Positions 1 through 10,476 of a DNA stretch of 64,000 bases are shown here, in pieces. A program made the position numbers and the translations under genes. The stretch spans positions 434,001 through 498,000 of the forward strand of contig JAIVFI010000026.1 in the NCBI GenBank assembly GCA_025558095.1, written 5' to 3'. The notes under the pieces are model-generated. The model was given only the letters and a program-made list of their open reading frames with translations. It was not told the origin of the DNA and searched no databases. The DNA comes from Hyaloraphidium curvatum. Taxonomy: Eukaryota > Monoblepharomycota > Hyaloraphidiomycetes > Hyaloraphidiales > Hyaloraphidiaceae. Position 1 is the first letter of the stretch. Every line of letters starts with the position of its first letter.

Positions 1-1236
1 TCTGGCGGCGAGGCTGTTGCAACCAACGGATTCATCATCAAAGGAACCGGTATCCCGGACCAGCTTGTGATGGTGAACAAACCAAGCAGCATCCCCGTAA
101 GGAGAGGGGGAGACCAGCAAGCTTTCACGTTGACACACCGGCCCGCAGGTGCATCCTTCGGGACGGTACCACCACAACTCCGTGACCCGCATCCTCCACA
201 CCCTTCACCCGGAGCTGTTTCCCCACAAGAATGGCGAGATAACGAAGGTCTTTCCTTGCAACCGCCTCGACAGGCTGACGTCCGGATTGCTTGTGATGGC
301 TCTCAGCCCCGATCGGGCACGAGAGTTTGAAAGCTATTTTGCCGGCCGTAAGGTTGGCAAGTGGTACGTCTGCCGGGTCAAGGGCGACTTTCCGAGGTAC
401 GTCAGAGTCCGACAGAGCCTCTTTCTTGAGGTAGTGACAAGTTTGCCTCAGTGGAACGATCACCGTGGATGCGCCCCTAATGGTCTACGAGCACAAACTG
501 GGCGTGAACTGCGTTTCTCCGAACGGCAAGCCAGCAACTACGATTTTCGAGAAGCTGAGCTACAATGGTCATACGAGTGTTGTCCAATGTCTGTTCGTTG
601 TACCGTCGGCATTCAGCATCCTCTGAGCACTTCTCTACCACAGGTCAACCACTGACGGGCAGGACCCACCAGATTCGTGTTCACCTCCGCTACTTGGGAC
701 ATCCGATCGCCAACGATCCCCTTTATGCGCATCGATTTTGGGACGAGGAAGCCGCGCATGTGCAGCTAGAGAGTTTCCCAGATCGACCCGAACTGGTGAA
801 CGAGGAGCCGCTGGCGCGCCGGGTGTCCCATCGGTTTCATGATGCAGCGGGTGACAACCGGTTGGGCGGGTGGCGGTTTGAAGACGGGGAGGGAGCGCCA
901 GGGAGCGATCCGCACGATGTGATCCCTCAGGCCGAGACTTTGATTTCCGAGGTCGGGCCCGACCCTGCCGAAGACGCACCTCTCGCGCATTTCTGTGCAG
1001 ATTGCAGGACTCAGCGGCCCGATCCTTTGCCGGATCAGCTTGGAATCTGGCTGCACGCCGTGCAGTACGAGTTTCCGCCATCGGGGCCGAGCAACGGCGA
1101 GAATGAGGGAAGGACCTGGTCCATCAGATCCCCACTTCCTGCATGGGCCGTGGAAACTTTCGCGGACGACAGACGGATAGTGAAGCAGCTCCAGGAGATT
1201 TGGGAGAGTCAATTGTGCGCTGTACAAGCAGATTGA
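1..1236 (+). CDS. RluA-family pseudouridine synthase, 5'-partial (Pus9/Rib2-like)
   Basis: This gene enters from the left edge of the window. Four exons (1-96, 149-396, 452-588, 644-1236) join in frame to 357 residues and a TGA stop. The three introns are 52, 55 and 55 bases. Splicing restores family order: a VHPSGRY segment just after the first junction, then NRLDRLTSGLL, whose Asp is the catalytic residue of RluA enzymes. An ITVDAPL strand follows, and near residue 163 comes the TGRTHQIRVHLRYLGHPI block with NDPLY. The C-terminal CADC and IWLHA segments are usual in the eukaryotic Pus9/Rib2 branch, which isomerises uridine to pseudouridine in tRNA. The beginning of the protein lies outside the window, so a Rib2-type deaminase fusion cannot be judged. 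It converges on the kinase gene with a 75-base gap. Confidence 0.9.
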
Positions 1237-1311
1237 CGCTGCCACTGCCTCGCTCGCAAGCATTCCACGCCCATCAAGAAATCGCTCCCTTCCCCACGCT
1301 ACTCCCTCCCC

Positions 1312-3944
1312 TCACTCCAAAAACTGTCCCCCGCGGAGAACTAATGGTGGCGGCGGTTCCTGCGGAGTGGATGTGCCCGATCTCGCACCCAGCGCGGTTC
1401 TCAGGGCGTCCACAGCCGTGCGCTTCCGTGCCGTCCATGCGAACACGTCCTCGCCAAGTGCATCATCCAACGCTCTGCGAACCAGAATCCCGAGACCTCC
1501 GTCCGGGAGCCCAACGACGGACACCTCCATGTTGACCATCGCAACCGCTGCCAGGGATGCCGAGCTCCCTCCGGAAGGCGACTTGGCTCCGCGGGAAAGT
1601 AGCCGCCCGAAGAACCCGGGCTTGCGCGCAACGGGCGGTGACCCGCGTGCGACACTGGGCGCCGCGGATCCGGCGAACCGGCTTTGGCAAGTCCAGCTCG
1701 CCGCGCCCCCCGAACCCCAGCCCCTCCATTCCGCACCGTCCATGCCACGCATCGCGGCTTCCACCGCCATGCGCACCTCCGATGCGTCTGCCGGCTCGAC
1801 AATCAAGTCGGGACCGCGGTGCAACCGTGGATCGTGAGGCGGAGGTTCCGGAACAGGGCCCGCGGAGTCGTCGTCGAAGCTCAGCTGGACATCGGCAACC
1901 GCAGCGTCCCGCTCCTCAATGCCCTCGTCGCCGTCCACCTCGACGGGTGCGCGTGAGGCGTTGCGGTCTCCGTAGAGGCCGCTGAATCCGAAGCTGGGGC
2001 TTTCGTTCCCTGCAGGCGCCGCCTGCGGCCGCGAAATGCGCAGGAGAGCCGCGATGCTCCTACCCGCAGACGAAAACGCAGACTTTGCCGCTGCAGACAT
2101 TCTCGAAGACGCGGCAGATATGGCAGATCGGCCCGACCTCGCGGACGAAGCCACAGAGCCACGGGATCCAAAAGCGCGCCTCCGCGATCCGTCAGGGCCC
2201 CGGCCAAACGCCGACTCGTCCGAGGTGCGCCACGGGGCCGCAAACCGCCGTGAAAATGTGAGGTTGGCCGTCCTTGATGCTTCCGGTTCCGGCACGAGCG
2301 TAGTCGGCGACATGACGTCGATCGGCGTCGTGGAAGCGACGGCCAGATCGGTCGCAAGGGCCTTGATCACCCCGCTTTCGATCGCCGGCGGCAAGGCGAC
2401 CTCTTGCACGGTCCTGGCAGTCGGAATGGCAGGCTGCGCCGGTGTTGCGGCCAAGGCGGGTTTCTCCGAACCGGCCTCGTCCACGGGCGACCGCGGGGCC
2501 GCGTGCGGGTCGACGATCCCGCGCCTCCCCACGCCGGCGGCCTGCACCGCGGCCGCCAGCTTTTCCTCGATCCTCCTCTCGGCTTTTGCCACGACCGACA
2601 CGGCGGTCGCCAGCGACCCGGTCTTGACCCACTCGTTGGCCCTGACCTCGGCCCAGCCCCAGCGCTGCCGCGGGTCGCGGCGGAGCATGCCCTCGACCAC
2701 CTCACGGATGGCGACGGGGACGTGCTTGGGGTATGTGAGCTGGGAGGACATGATGTGCTTGTAGAGCAGCTGGATGTCGGCGGACTGCGGGTTGTTGGGA
2801 TCGTCTGCGGGGAACGGGTCGTCCGGTCACGGATGCGATGGTAAATGAGGATGTGAAGGGCCTCACCATCGAAGGGCAGGTATCCGGCGCACATGGCGTA
2901 GAGGATGACGCCGCAGCTCCACAAGTCCGCCTTGATGCCGTCGTACCCCTTGCCTTCCGCATCGCCGAGTACCAGCTCGGGCGCTGCGTAGCACGGGCTT
3001 CCGCACGAAGTTTGCAGCAGCCTGTGGGGTATCTCCGGGGGCGGGGCGAGGATGGGTGGGGGGGTGCCCGGGGAAGAGGGCGGGTCCGAGAGCGCCGCCG
3101 GCGGCGGTTGGTCTGTGACAATGGTCGTCGCGAACCCGAAATCCGTCAGGACGATGCGCTCGTGGGTATATCCGGCGGGGTTGCGGGCGCCTGGCGCGCC
3201 CGCCGGGGGCAGGTTCTCCTTGCCGGAGTTTTCGGTCGGGCGGTCCCAGGTGATGAGGAGGTTCTCGAGCTTGAGGTCGCGGTGCACGATGCCCTTCCGG
3301 TGCAGGTGCTGCACGGCGTCGAGCAGCTGCGTAAAGAACCAGCGCGCCTCGTCGGGTTTGAGGTACTTTGAGGTGAGGATGCGGTCGAACAGCTCGCCGC
3401 CCTCGGCGTACTCCATGACGATGCCGACGTAGCGCTCCGTCTCGATGACCTGCTCCAGCGAGACGACGTTCGGGTGGTCGCACACGCGGCGCAGCAGCGC
3501 AATCTCGCGCGCCAGCTTGGAGCGGCGCACCGGGTCGCGCACGATCGAGTCCTTGCGCACCAGCTTTATGGCCACGTGGCGCGCCTCCGTTGGCAGCAGC
3601 GCCAGCTTGACCTTGCCGAACTGGCCCTCGCCCAGCGTGCGCGCCAGCAGATAGGGGCCGAAGCGGCGCTCGGCGCCGCGCGGGGTGTTCGCGGCGGGGG
3701 CGGGGCTCGCGGGGGCGGGCGCGGCGGCCGGCGGGATGGCCGGCGCGGGGCCCTTCCCGGCCGCCAGATGTGCCGGCACGTAGTCGGACGGCGTCGCGTG
3801 CAGCGTGCGGTCGTCCTCGGAGGAGCCGCCCGACTGGACAGAGACCGACTTGTGCGGGCCCCCGCGCGGCGCCGCACCCGCCGCACCCGCCGCGCCCGGC
3901 GGCGGCCAGGCGATGACCACCGCCGAGTCGCTCGGCGGCTCCAT
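1312..3944 (-). CDS. CAMK-like serine/threonine protein kinase with an internal frame break
   Basis: A long minus-strand reading frame starts at an ATG ending at 3944 and encodes a proline/alanine-rich leader of about 95 residues followed by a kinase domain. Visible landmarks are LGEGQFGKVKLA (glycine loop), HVAIKLVRK (catalytic Lys), HRDLKLENLL (catalytic loop), LTDFGFA and SCGSPCYAAPELVLG. The sequence style is CAMK/Snf1-related. Long proline-rich inserts sit between HRD and DFG and in the activation segment. Near 2805-2830 the frame shifts: after YHRIRDR the kinase continues in another frame as DDPFPADDPNNPQSADIQLL, through the end of the domain and a disordered tail of about 400 residues to the stop at 1312. 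The total is about 875 residues. The break is either a single-base indel or a 26-base gt-ag intron, which would be exceptionally short. Substrates are unknown. Confidence 0.82.
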
Positions 3945-4393
3945 CCGCGGGACGGGGAGGGAGGGCAGGCGGGCGGAGCCCCCCCAGCCATCAACCCCTC
4001 ACCCCAAAGAGGTCATGGGTCATCCGATGCAAGGCCAGATTCCCCGCATCGGAACTAAAGCAGCCGACTCCGGAATGCTCGGCTGGATGGCAGAGCAAGC
4101 AAGTCCACCCCTTCCGCCTCGACGTCGTTCAAGACACGCTGTTATGCCACCCGTCTCTCCCGGTCCCTGGCCATCCCTCAAGCAAAATCGCGGATGCGTC
4201 GGCACCCAGATAGGGCTGTAGAGCATCAGCTTGCTCTCGCCCGAATTTTGGTTGAACCGGGCGGATTTTTTGCCTGGTGGGGTGCGAATCCGACGCGCTC
4301 GCACGGCACCGGCGGACGGCACCGGCGGCTCGCGGTGCCGATATTCAGTTCCTTCACTCTCCGCTCCCCGCCTCGAGCTTGCCTGCCGTCGCG
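3945..4393. other. Divergent intergenic region between kinase and dehydrogenase genes
   Basis: These 449 bases separate two start codons that point away from each other. I find no coding signal, RNA gene or repeat. It presumably carries both promoters. Confidence 0.5.
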
Positions 4394-5847
4394 ATGCCGC
4401 AGCACTCGATTAAGCACCTGGGTGCGCTCCGACGCTCCCCGGTACCGGCCCGCGCTCACGGCTCCGCGATGCCTCCCAGCGATCCCCGAGCTCTTCAATG
4501 TCAAGGGCAAGATCGCCCTCGTCACGGTAAAGCATACCTGGAACCACATAGAGCGTGTCTCACGCGTCCATTGATCAGGGCGGAGGCACAGGCATCGGGA
4601 AGATGATCGCGGCGGCGCTCGTCTCCAACGGAGCCAAGGGTGGGGCCTCCCCCGCGCCGTCCCGGCCTCCGCACCGGGCTCATCCCCGCTCGAACAGTCT
4701 ACATCGCGTCGCGGAAGATGGACGTGGTACAGAAGGCCGCGGAGGACCTGAACCGGCTCGGGAAGGGGCAGTGCATCGCGCTCCAGGCCGACTTGGTCAC
4801 CCGGGCCGACTGCGAGAAGCTGGCCGGCGAAATCAAGAAGCGGGAGGACAGATTGCACATCTTGGTGAACAACGCAGGAAGTTGGTGCCTCTGTGTTGCG
4901 ATCGGTTGCGGATTTGACAACCGTTCCCGCGACTCGCAGTTTCTTGGGGAGGAAAACTAGAGGACTTCGACGAGAAGAACGGCTGGGACAAGCTCTTTGC
5001 CCTGTGCGTTGCTGCGTTGCTCGTGTATGTCTGCGCGGGAGCTTACCGTCACGTTTCAGGAACGTCAAGTCGATCTGGTGTGTTCTCGGCGCGGACCTGT
5101 TCACCGGCTGGTCCAGGGGCAACACCGACATCTCCTAACCACTCCCGGGCCTGCTGCCTTTGATTTGCAGGTACCTCACTGTTTCCTGTTTGGATTTGCT
5201 GTCCAAAGGCGCGCGGGGGAACGAGGATCCCGCCCGTATGTTTGCTGTAAGCTCAATGGGGGGAGTCACAGTCAACTCCGACGAAGGTAAGCCGCAGCGA
5301 AAGCTACGTTCTGTCGCCCACCAACGCAGTTTCCACGCTTTCCAGGCTCCGCTCTATCCGCACCCGGCAACGCGCCTTTCTCCTATGCTGTTTCAAAGGC
5401 CGCCGTGAACCACCTGGTCCGGCAGCTCGCCAACGTGCTCGCCAAGCGGCACATTATGTGCAACACCGTAAGTCCAGTCGGCGTCGTCAGTGCTGGTGCG
5501 TTTACTGATCGCGCCGCTTTGCGCTTTTGCGCCTTTTGCGACTCTGGGCGACAGATCGCACCCGGCGTGTTCCCCTCCCGGATGACTGCCTACGGCATCG
5601 AGCACAACGAGCGCGTCTTCATCGAGAACCAGCCTTCGGGCCGGATCGGCATGGTCGAGGACATGGCGGGGCTCGCGCTGTTCCTGTCGTCCAAGGCGTC
5701 GGCGCACATCACCGGTTCGTTGCCCGTTCATGGTTGACACGATTGGAACGGCATCGCTCATTTTTCCTTGCAGCGGACGTCTTCGGCATCGACGGCGGAG
5801 CATCCCTGGGCGTCATGGGGAAGCGCGGCACCGAGGCCAAGCTCTGA
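4394..5847 (+). CDS. Classical short-chain dehydrogenase/reductase with peroxisomal C-terminus
   Basis: Ten exons close in frame to 290 residues: 4394-4421, 4480-4526, 4579-4639, 4698-4880, 4940-5003, 5060-5077, 5171-5286, 5346-5467, 5555-5714 and 5774-5847. One exon is only 18 bases. Introns are 52-93 bases. The product has the full classical SDR plan: TGGGTGIG dinucleotide-binding turn at residues 25-32, NNAG at 103-106, catalytic Ser near 161-162 (VSSMGG), and the Y186/K190 pair in SYAVSKAA. The late NTIAPGVFPSRMT strand is typical of fungal SDRs. The last three residues are AKL, a recognised PTS1 variant, so peroxisomal import is likely. Such enzymes use NAD(P)H to oxidise or reduce alcohols and ketones, and the substrate is not readable from sequence. 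The first exon (MPQHSIKHL) is chosen because it supplies an ATG in phase with a normal-sized intron. Confidence 0.9.
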
Positions 5848-5947
5848 GTCTCACTGGGTATCGCCCGTTTATTCGAGAATACAGGATGATGCCTTTACAT
5901 TGTGCCGGCGGGTATCTGCGCGGTGTCCTGCAAACGACGGTACCTCT

Positions 5948-7456
5948 TTAGGCGAGGAGCACGGCTGCGGCGGCCACGACGGCGCCGAGGAGAGTGAAGC
6001 CGAGGCGGAGGGGTGCGGCGGCGGACTCCTCCTCCGTTGTGGTGGTGATGTAGATGCCGGGCAGGGTGCGGGAAGTGCTCGTCAACGTCGCGGCAGTGAT
6101 TGTGGTCGTGCTGCGTTCGACCGATCAGCTACTGGATCGCTCGGACCCTCAGGGCCGTACTCACGTGGTGGTGGTGGTTGTCTTCTTCGAAACCGACCTG
6201 CTCGTAGCGCCCGACACGTAGGTGTAGTTGACCGGCGCATCGGCGTTGATCCCGTTGTACGGATCCGCCAGCAGCTCGATCGGCGTGGTCCCGTTCATCA
6301 GCCGCGACACCAGCGCCCACGAGTTGTTGGTCGTCTCGGGCAGGTACTTTGGCGCAACCCACTGCGTGCCGTCGGCGCAGGGCACGTTGGTGTCGTTCGG
6401 CGGGGGCAGGCCCATGCGGCCAGTGCGGCACCAGTGCGGGGGTTCCCACTCGTAGCCGCCCACCTCGCACCGGAACGGCTCCGAGATCTGGCGTTCCAGG
6501 TAGAACTGGCGGCCCCAGAGGCAGCCCTCGCGGGTGCCGCTCCAAAATCCACCCTTGCCCTCCTCACTGTGGTGATGGGAGCCCGTTCAGCATGCCTGGT
6601 TCCGCAGCGATGGTCGCCACTTACGTGTTTTCGATCACGAGGGCCTCGACGTCGTCAAGGACCGATCCAGGAACGCGCACGCGGCGCGCCACGATCCAGT
6701 TCTTGTGGTCCTTGGGCGACTGGATGCACGACCACGGGCCGGGGCGCTCGCCCGTGGTCGGGTTGGTGGGCACGCACTGGTACTCCGGGGGCTCAAAGTT
6801 GTCGTGGATGGGACCAAAGTCGATGACGTTGTTCCAGGGGCTGCAGGTAGCGGAAGGTGAGTTCCATAGGCGCAGGTGGGCGGGGATCGCACCTGTCAAC
6901 AACCCGCCCGTAGGCATCGCAAATGATGTGGTCCTCCCACTGCCACCAGAAACCGCAGCACGAATCCTTCTTGCCGTACTCCCTGAAGATGCGTTGGAAT
7001 GCCATCGCGCCGGTCGGACCCGCTGCGCTCACCAGTACCACCGGTCGCAGCCGGTCGCCGTGTTCGAGGTATTCTTCTGGTAGAGTGCCACCCAGTTCTG
7101 GGACAGGTACCGCTCGATGATGCCGCAATCTTCGAAATGGCCGCGCATCAGCATTCTGGAGCCGCCTCGGGCCCGGAAGACGCACCGCCGGGAGACCAGT
7201 GGTGTTTGCCGCCAAAGTTCTCGGGCGCGCACTTGTCCGGGTCCCACAGCGAGAGGGTTTCGGTTGCCAGCGCCGTGGCGGCCGTGCGGGTAAGTGTTGC
7301 CTTGACGGTCTGGGCGCCCAGCACGGCCGTGTTCTTGGCCGAGGCGACGCTCTTGGAACCCGCGGCGGCGGTGCGGGACGCCGCCTGGCCGGCAGCCGAC
7401 GTCGCGAGGCCGAGGACCACGCCCAGGGCGACGACGGGCGAGCTGAGGATGCGCAT
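5948..7456 (-). CDS. Secreted, Cys/Trp-rich, membrane-anchored protein of unknown family
   Basis: Six minus-strand exons (7456-7186, 7129-7033, 6982-6893, 6840-6625, 6566-6165, 6110-5948) join exactly to 412 residues. Introns are 50-59 bases, and the first has a CTGAT branch-like motif. The N-terminus (MRILSSPVVALGVVLGLA) is a clear signal peptide. The central region is rich in Cys and Trp, with segments such as KDSCCGFWWQWEDHIICDAY and CEVGGYEWEPPHWC, suggesting a disulfide-stabilised extracellular domain. A Thr run and TTTTEEE spacer precede a C-terminal hydrophobic segment ending in VLLA, which fits a GPI-anchor signal or a tail anchor. The layout is that of a cell-surface protein on a Ser/Thr stalk. 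I do not recognise the domain and infer no activity. It starts 133 bases from the divergent methyltransferase gene. Confidence 0.78.
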
Positions 7457-7589
7457 GATGTCGGCTGCTGGCCTGCGAGCCGGCGGGGAGCCCCGAGATT
7501 TGAACTGTTTGGCTGTTGGGGACAGCCGCAAACACTCGGGGTCAACGGCGGGTGCGCACTGCCGCCAACCGCCCCCCGAAAACGCGACA
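7457..7589. promoter_or_regulatory. Compact bidirectional promoter region
   Basis: Only 133 bases lie between the start codons of the secreted-protein gene (-) and the RlmN-like gene (+). Both promoters and 5' leaders must fit here or overlap the opposite transcript. No TATA box is evident. This is positional inference only. Confidence 0.4.
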
Positions 7590-8873
7590 ATGTCCGCCGC
7601 CAAACGGAAAATACGATGCGTCGTGGAACAGTGGCGGCAGTCGAGGACGGTGGCCTCGGCAGCGCGCACGATTTCGCCGGACGGGCCCGGACTCAAGGAC
7701 TTTGTCCGGGACCAGCCGAGGCAGCGGATCCCGCTCCTGGGCATGACCAAGGCGCAGATCGCGGACGTCCTGAGGACCATCGCCCCGGGAGCCGAGTCCA
7801 TGCGGGCCTCGCAGGTGGCCACCGCGATGTACAGGCACGGAGCGCGGACGTTGGACGAGATTGCGTCGGTGCCGGCGGACTTCAGGGAGGCCCTGAAGGA
7901 GAGGGCCGAGATGGGCTACGGGGACATCAGGACGCAGCAGGTGTCTTCCGACGGCACCAAGAAATGGCTGTTTGAGTTTGGCGGGCCGAAGCCGGTCCGC
8001 GTCGAGACGGTGCTCATCCCTGGCGTGGCCTCGAGAAAGGCCTACGCGCGGCCTGCGTCCGGATCGGACGACGAACCGGGGGCCGACGACTTCGTGCCCG
8101 GCACGATTTGCGTCAGCAGCCAGGCCGGCTGCTCGCTGGCCTGCGCCTTCTGCCACACCGGGACGCAGCCCTTGGTGCGCAACCTCCTGCCGCACGAGAT
8201 CATGGGCCAGATCATGGCGGTGCTGCACGCCGAGGGCGACTTTCCCCTCCGCCCGTCGGCCCCGCGGCGGGTGTCCAACATCGTCTGGATGGGGCAAGGC
8301 GAGCCGTTGCTCAACTTCAGGAGCGTTAGCTCGGCGACTGAGCTTCTCGTCGCCGAACGGATCGTCAGCTCGCCCGCGAGGATGACCGTTTCGACGTCCG
8401 GGATACCCAAGAACATCCCAGCGCTCGCGGACCTCGGCGTCGGCCTGGCACTGTCCCTGCACGCTCCCACGGACGCCCTGCGCAACGAGCTGGTGCCCAT
8501 CAACAAAACTTTTCCCCTCAATCTCGTGCTGGACGCGTGTCGGGAGTACCTGGCGAAGATGGCAGCCCGATCCCCGCGCCGGCCGCGGATCACGTTGGAG
8601 TACGTGATGCTGGACGGTGTCAACGACCACCCGACGCTGGCCAAGGACGTGGTCAGGATCGTCAACGGCCTCGGCGGACGGGACGCGGCCAAGGTCAACC
8701 TGCTCCCCTGGAACCCGTGGGCGGGGTCGGCGTTTCGGACGAGCCCGCAGGAGAGCATTGAGCGGTTTGCCGAGGCGATCCGGAGGGCGGGGGTGCAGGT
8801 CAACGTGCGGACACCGAGGGGGAGGGACATCATGGCCGCGTGCGGGCAGCTCAAGACTAGTGCTGAGCGATAG
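7590..8873 (+). CDS. RlmN-like radical-SAM RNA methyltransferase, probably organellar
   Basis: A single uninterrupted frame of 427 residues matches the RlmN/Cfr family. Members methylate C2 of adenine in rRNA and tRNA using a [4Fe-4S] cluster and two S-adenosylmethionines. Seen here are CSLACAFC (cluster cysteines near 181, 185 and 188), WMGQGEPLLN in the SAM-binding region, SLHAPTDALRNELVPINK, and the C-terminal RGRDIMAACGQL, whose Cys near 418 is the methyl-carrying residue of the family. The N-terminus MSAAKRKIRCVVEQWRQS is basic, lacks acidic residues up to position 14, and is followed by VASAARTISP, so it resembles a mitochondrial presequence. The family is bacterial or organellar, and the gene lacks introns while its neighbours are intron-rich, so endosymbiotic or horizontal origin is plausible. 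The ATG at 7590 is taken because it provides the presequence. Confidence 0.9.
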   Translation: MSAAKRKIRCVVEQWRQSRTVASAARTISPDGPGLKDFVRDQPRQRIPLLGMTKAQIADVLRTIAPGAESMRASQVATAMYRHGARTLDEIASVPADFREALKERAEMGYGDIRTQQVSSDGTKKWLFEFGGPKPVRVETVLIPGVASRKAYARPASGSDDEPGADDFVPGTICVSSQAGCSLACAFCHTGTQPLVRNLLPHEIMGQIMAVLHAEGDFPLRPSAPRRVSNIVWMGQGEPLLNFRSVSSATELLVAERIVSSPARMTVSTSGIPKNIPALADLGVGLALSLHAPTDALRNELVPINKTFPLNLVLDACREYLAKMAARSPRRPRITLEYVMLDGVNDHPTLAKDVVRIVNGLGGRDAAKVNLLPWNPWAGSAFRTSPQESIERFAEAIRRAGVQVNVRTPRGRDIMAACGQLKTSAER

Positions 8874-9545
8874 CATTGTACTCGGGCCCCAGCGCCTCCA
8901 AACACCGCCCGAAATCACGAGCCTTGGCCGGCCACATGAAAAAGTGCCCCGAGGCCCCCGGAAAAACGTCCGGCGGGAGCGCGCACGCCAAGCGGAGCGC
9001 TTTACGGCGGCGAGAGTCGGTCCAGTTTAGGTTTCGGGGGCAATGCGGCGCCAAGTTGCCGTGGGACGCGGCGATGCGCGCCAATGGCCCCGGGCAGAGG
9101 TGACGCACGGGAGCCGTCGTCCCGCAGGGCGCTCGCCGATGAATGTCCAAATCGGCGGCTCGGCGAGCGGCGGCGTGGAGCCGTCGACACGTCGCTTGTG
9201 TGTGCGGTTGCTCGATTTCGTTGGGAGACAAGGCGGTGCCGTTGCCGAGGGCCAGGCCCTCACAAGCGGCCAAGGGTTCGAGGCCACGGCGTTGTATCCG
9301 CTATCGCGCATGGCGCGGCCTGTTTCGGCTCCTGTGCCGCCAAGTGGGTTCCCCCGGTGCCTCTGGCAAGTACGATCTGGCGATCGGCACGTCCGTTCGA
9401 GCAGGGGATGCGATGACGTAGCGGTCGTGTGACCGTTTTGGCTCGGCCGTTCCCCCCTTGCTCGGCCGGCGAGAGGCGCCGGAGCGACGTCCTTCGGTGG
9501 GCCAGCGACAAAATACCGGCCCGGAGCTCGGGGGGCGCCCTGCAC
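8857..9545 (-). other. Unresolved minus-strand coding segments, possibly an alpha/beta-hydrolase-like gene
   Basis: Several short minus-strand stretches look coding but change frame repeatedly. One holds GYNAVASNPWPLVRAW, another EPPIWTFIGER, and the last (stop at 8857) holds DVFPGASGHFFMW followed by ARDFGRCLEALGPEY. The sequence IWTFIGE followed later by a Gly/Ser-His-Phe-Phe segment is reminiscent of the end of an alpha/beta-hydrolase, but I see no unambiguous GxSxG. Introns with gt-ag ends can be proposed in more than one way, and none is decisive. The stop lies 17 bases inside the 3' end of the RlmN-like gene. It may be a real multi-exon gene or a decayed one. Confidence 0.28.
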
Positions 9546-9707
9546 GGGGCATGGAAGCCCGTCGAATCACCGGGCTTCGATGGGTTGCAAGGGCTGGAGC
9601 GCAAGGGTCGTTCTTCCGCCTCCCATCACAAAGCACTCCGTGTCTCCCGACAAACACACCTCGCGCCCGCCGCCGCCCGCCGCCGCAAACCGCCGCACTC
9701 CTTCGCC

Positions 9708-10476
9708 ATGCCCGCCGCCACCGAGACCATGTCGCCCGCCGCCACCGCCGGCAAGCCCGCGCAGGGCCACACCGTCGCCGTCCCCGAGGGCACCACCGCC
9801 GCCGCGCAGGCCGCGCCCGCCGCCGCCAAGAGCGCCTCGGACCCCAAGCAGTGGAAGTCGGTGAGTGCGGTGCCGCCTCCCCTCCGCGCCGCGCGCGCGC
9901 CCCGGCCGGGAGATCCGCGCACCCCGCGTCCCCCGGGCACCCCGCTGCACAGGCCCCCGCCGCCCGCCCCCCGGCGCCCCCGCGCTGCAGAGCTTCGGCC
10001 GAGCTCGCGGAGCACCGGGGTGCGGGCGCCGGGCCGTGCGCGCGCCGCCCGCCCGCAGCCCTCCCCGGACCCCCTGGCACGTGACTGCTGATCGCGGTGC
10101 GCGGCGGGGCGGCGGGGCGGGCCGCGGTGCATGCGATGGGATGCGGGGACCCGCCTGAGTGCGGTGCGGCGCGTGCCGCGGCGGTGCACCGCTCGCCACC
10201 CCGCCGGGGCGCCTGATCGCCCGACGCCCCCTGATCTGTGCTGATCTATGCCTTTCCATCCCTTTCCTCCGCCCCCTTCCGCCCCGCACGTTGCCCATCG
10301 GCCTCTTCGAATACTCCGACGCGATGTGCACGCCCTGCATCGCATGCAACGCCGTGCTCGCTGTGCCCGCACCTGTCAAACACGCCCCGCCGACCCCGCC
10401 GTGATCTGCCCCCAACGCCGGCCCCGATCGCTCCCCCGCTTCGCGCTCGCAGGGCAACAAGTGCGTGTTCATGTGA
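9708..10476 (+). CDS. 58-residue microprotein with a C-terminal CaaX box
   Basis: Exon 9708-9860 encodes an Ala/Thr/Pro-rich, low-complexity chain ending DPKQWKS. A 592-base intron (9861-10452, gtgagt...cgcag) leads to a 24-base exon, 10453-10476, encoding GNKCVFM and a stop. The total is 58 residues. The last four residues, CVFM, fit a CaaX box with Met last, which favours farnesylation and hence membrane attachment. The GC-rich intron is about ten times the local norm. Short CaaX proteins in fungi include lipopeptide mating pheromones, some G-gamma and small-GTPase relatives, and uncharacterised prenylated proteins. None is assigned here. The tiny second exon makes the model easy to miss and also leaves it unproven without transcripts. 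Confidence 0.6.

Noticed and set aside
7130-7185. A frameshift in the secreted-protein gene
   Set aside because: A 56-base gt-ag intron with a CTGAT branch-like site explains the frame change and closes the model.
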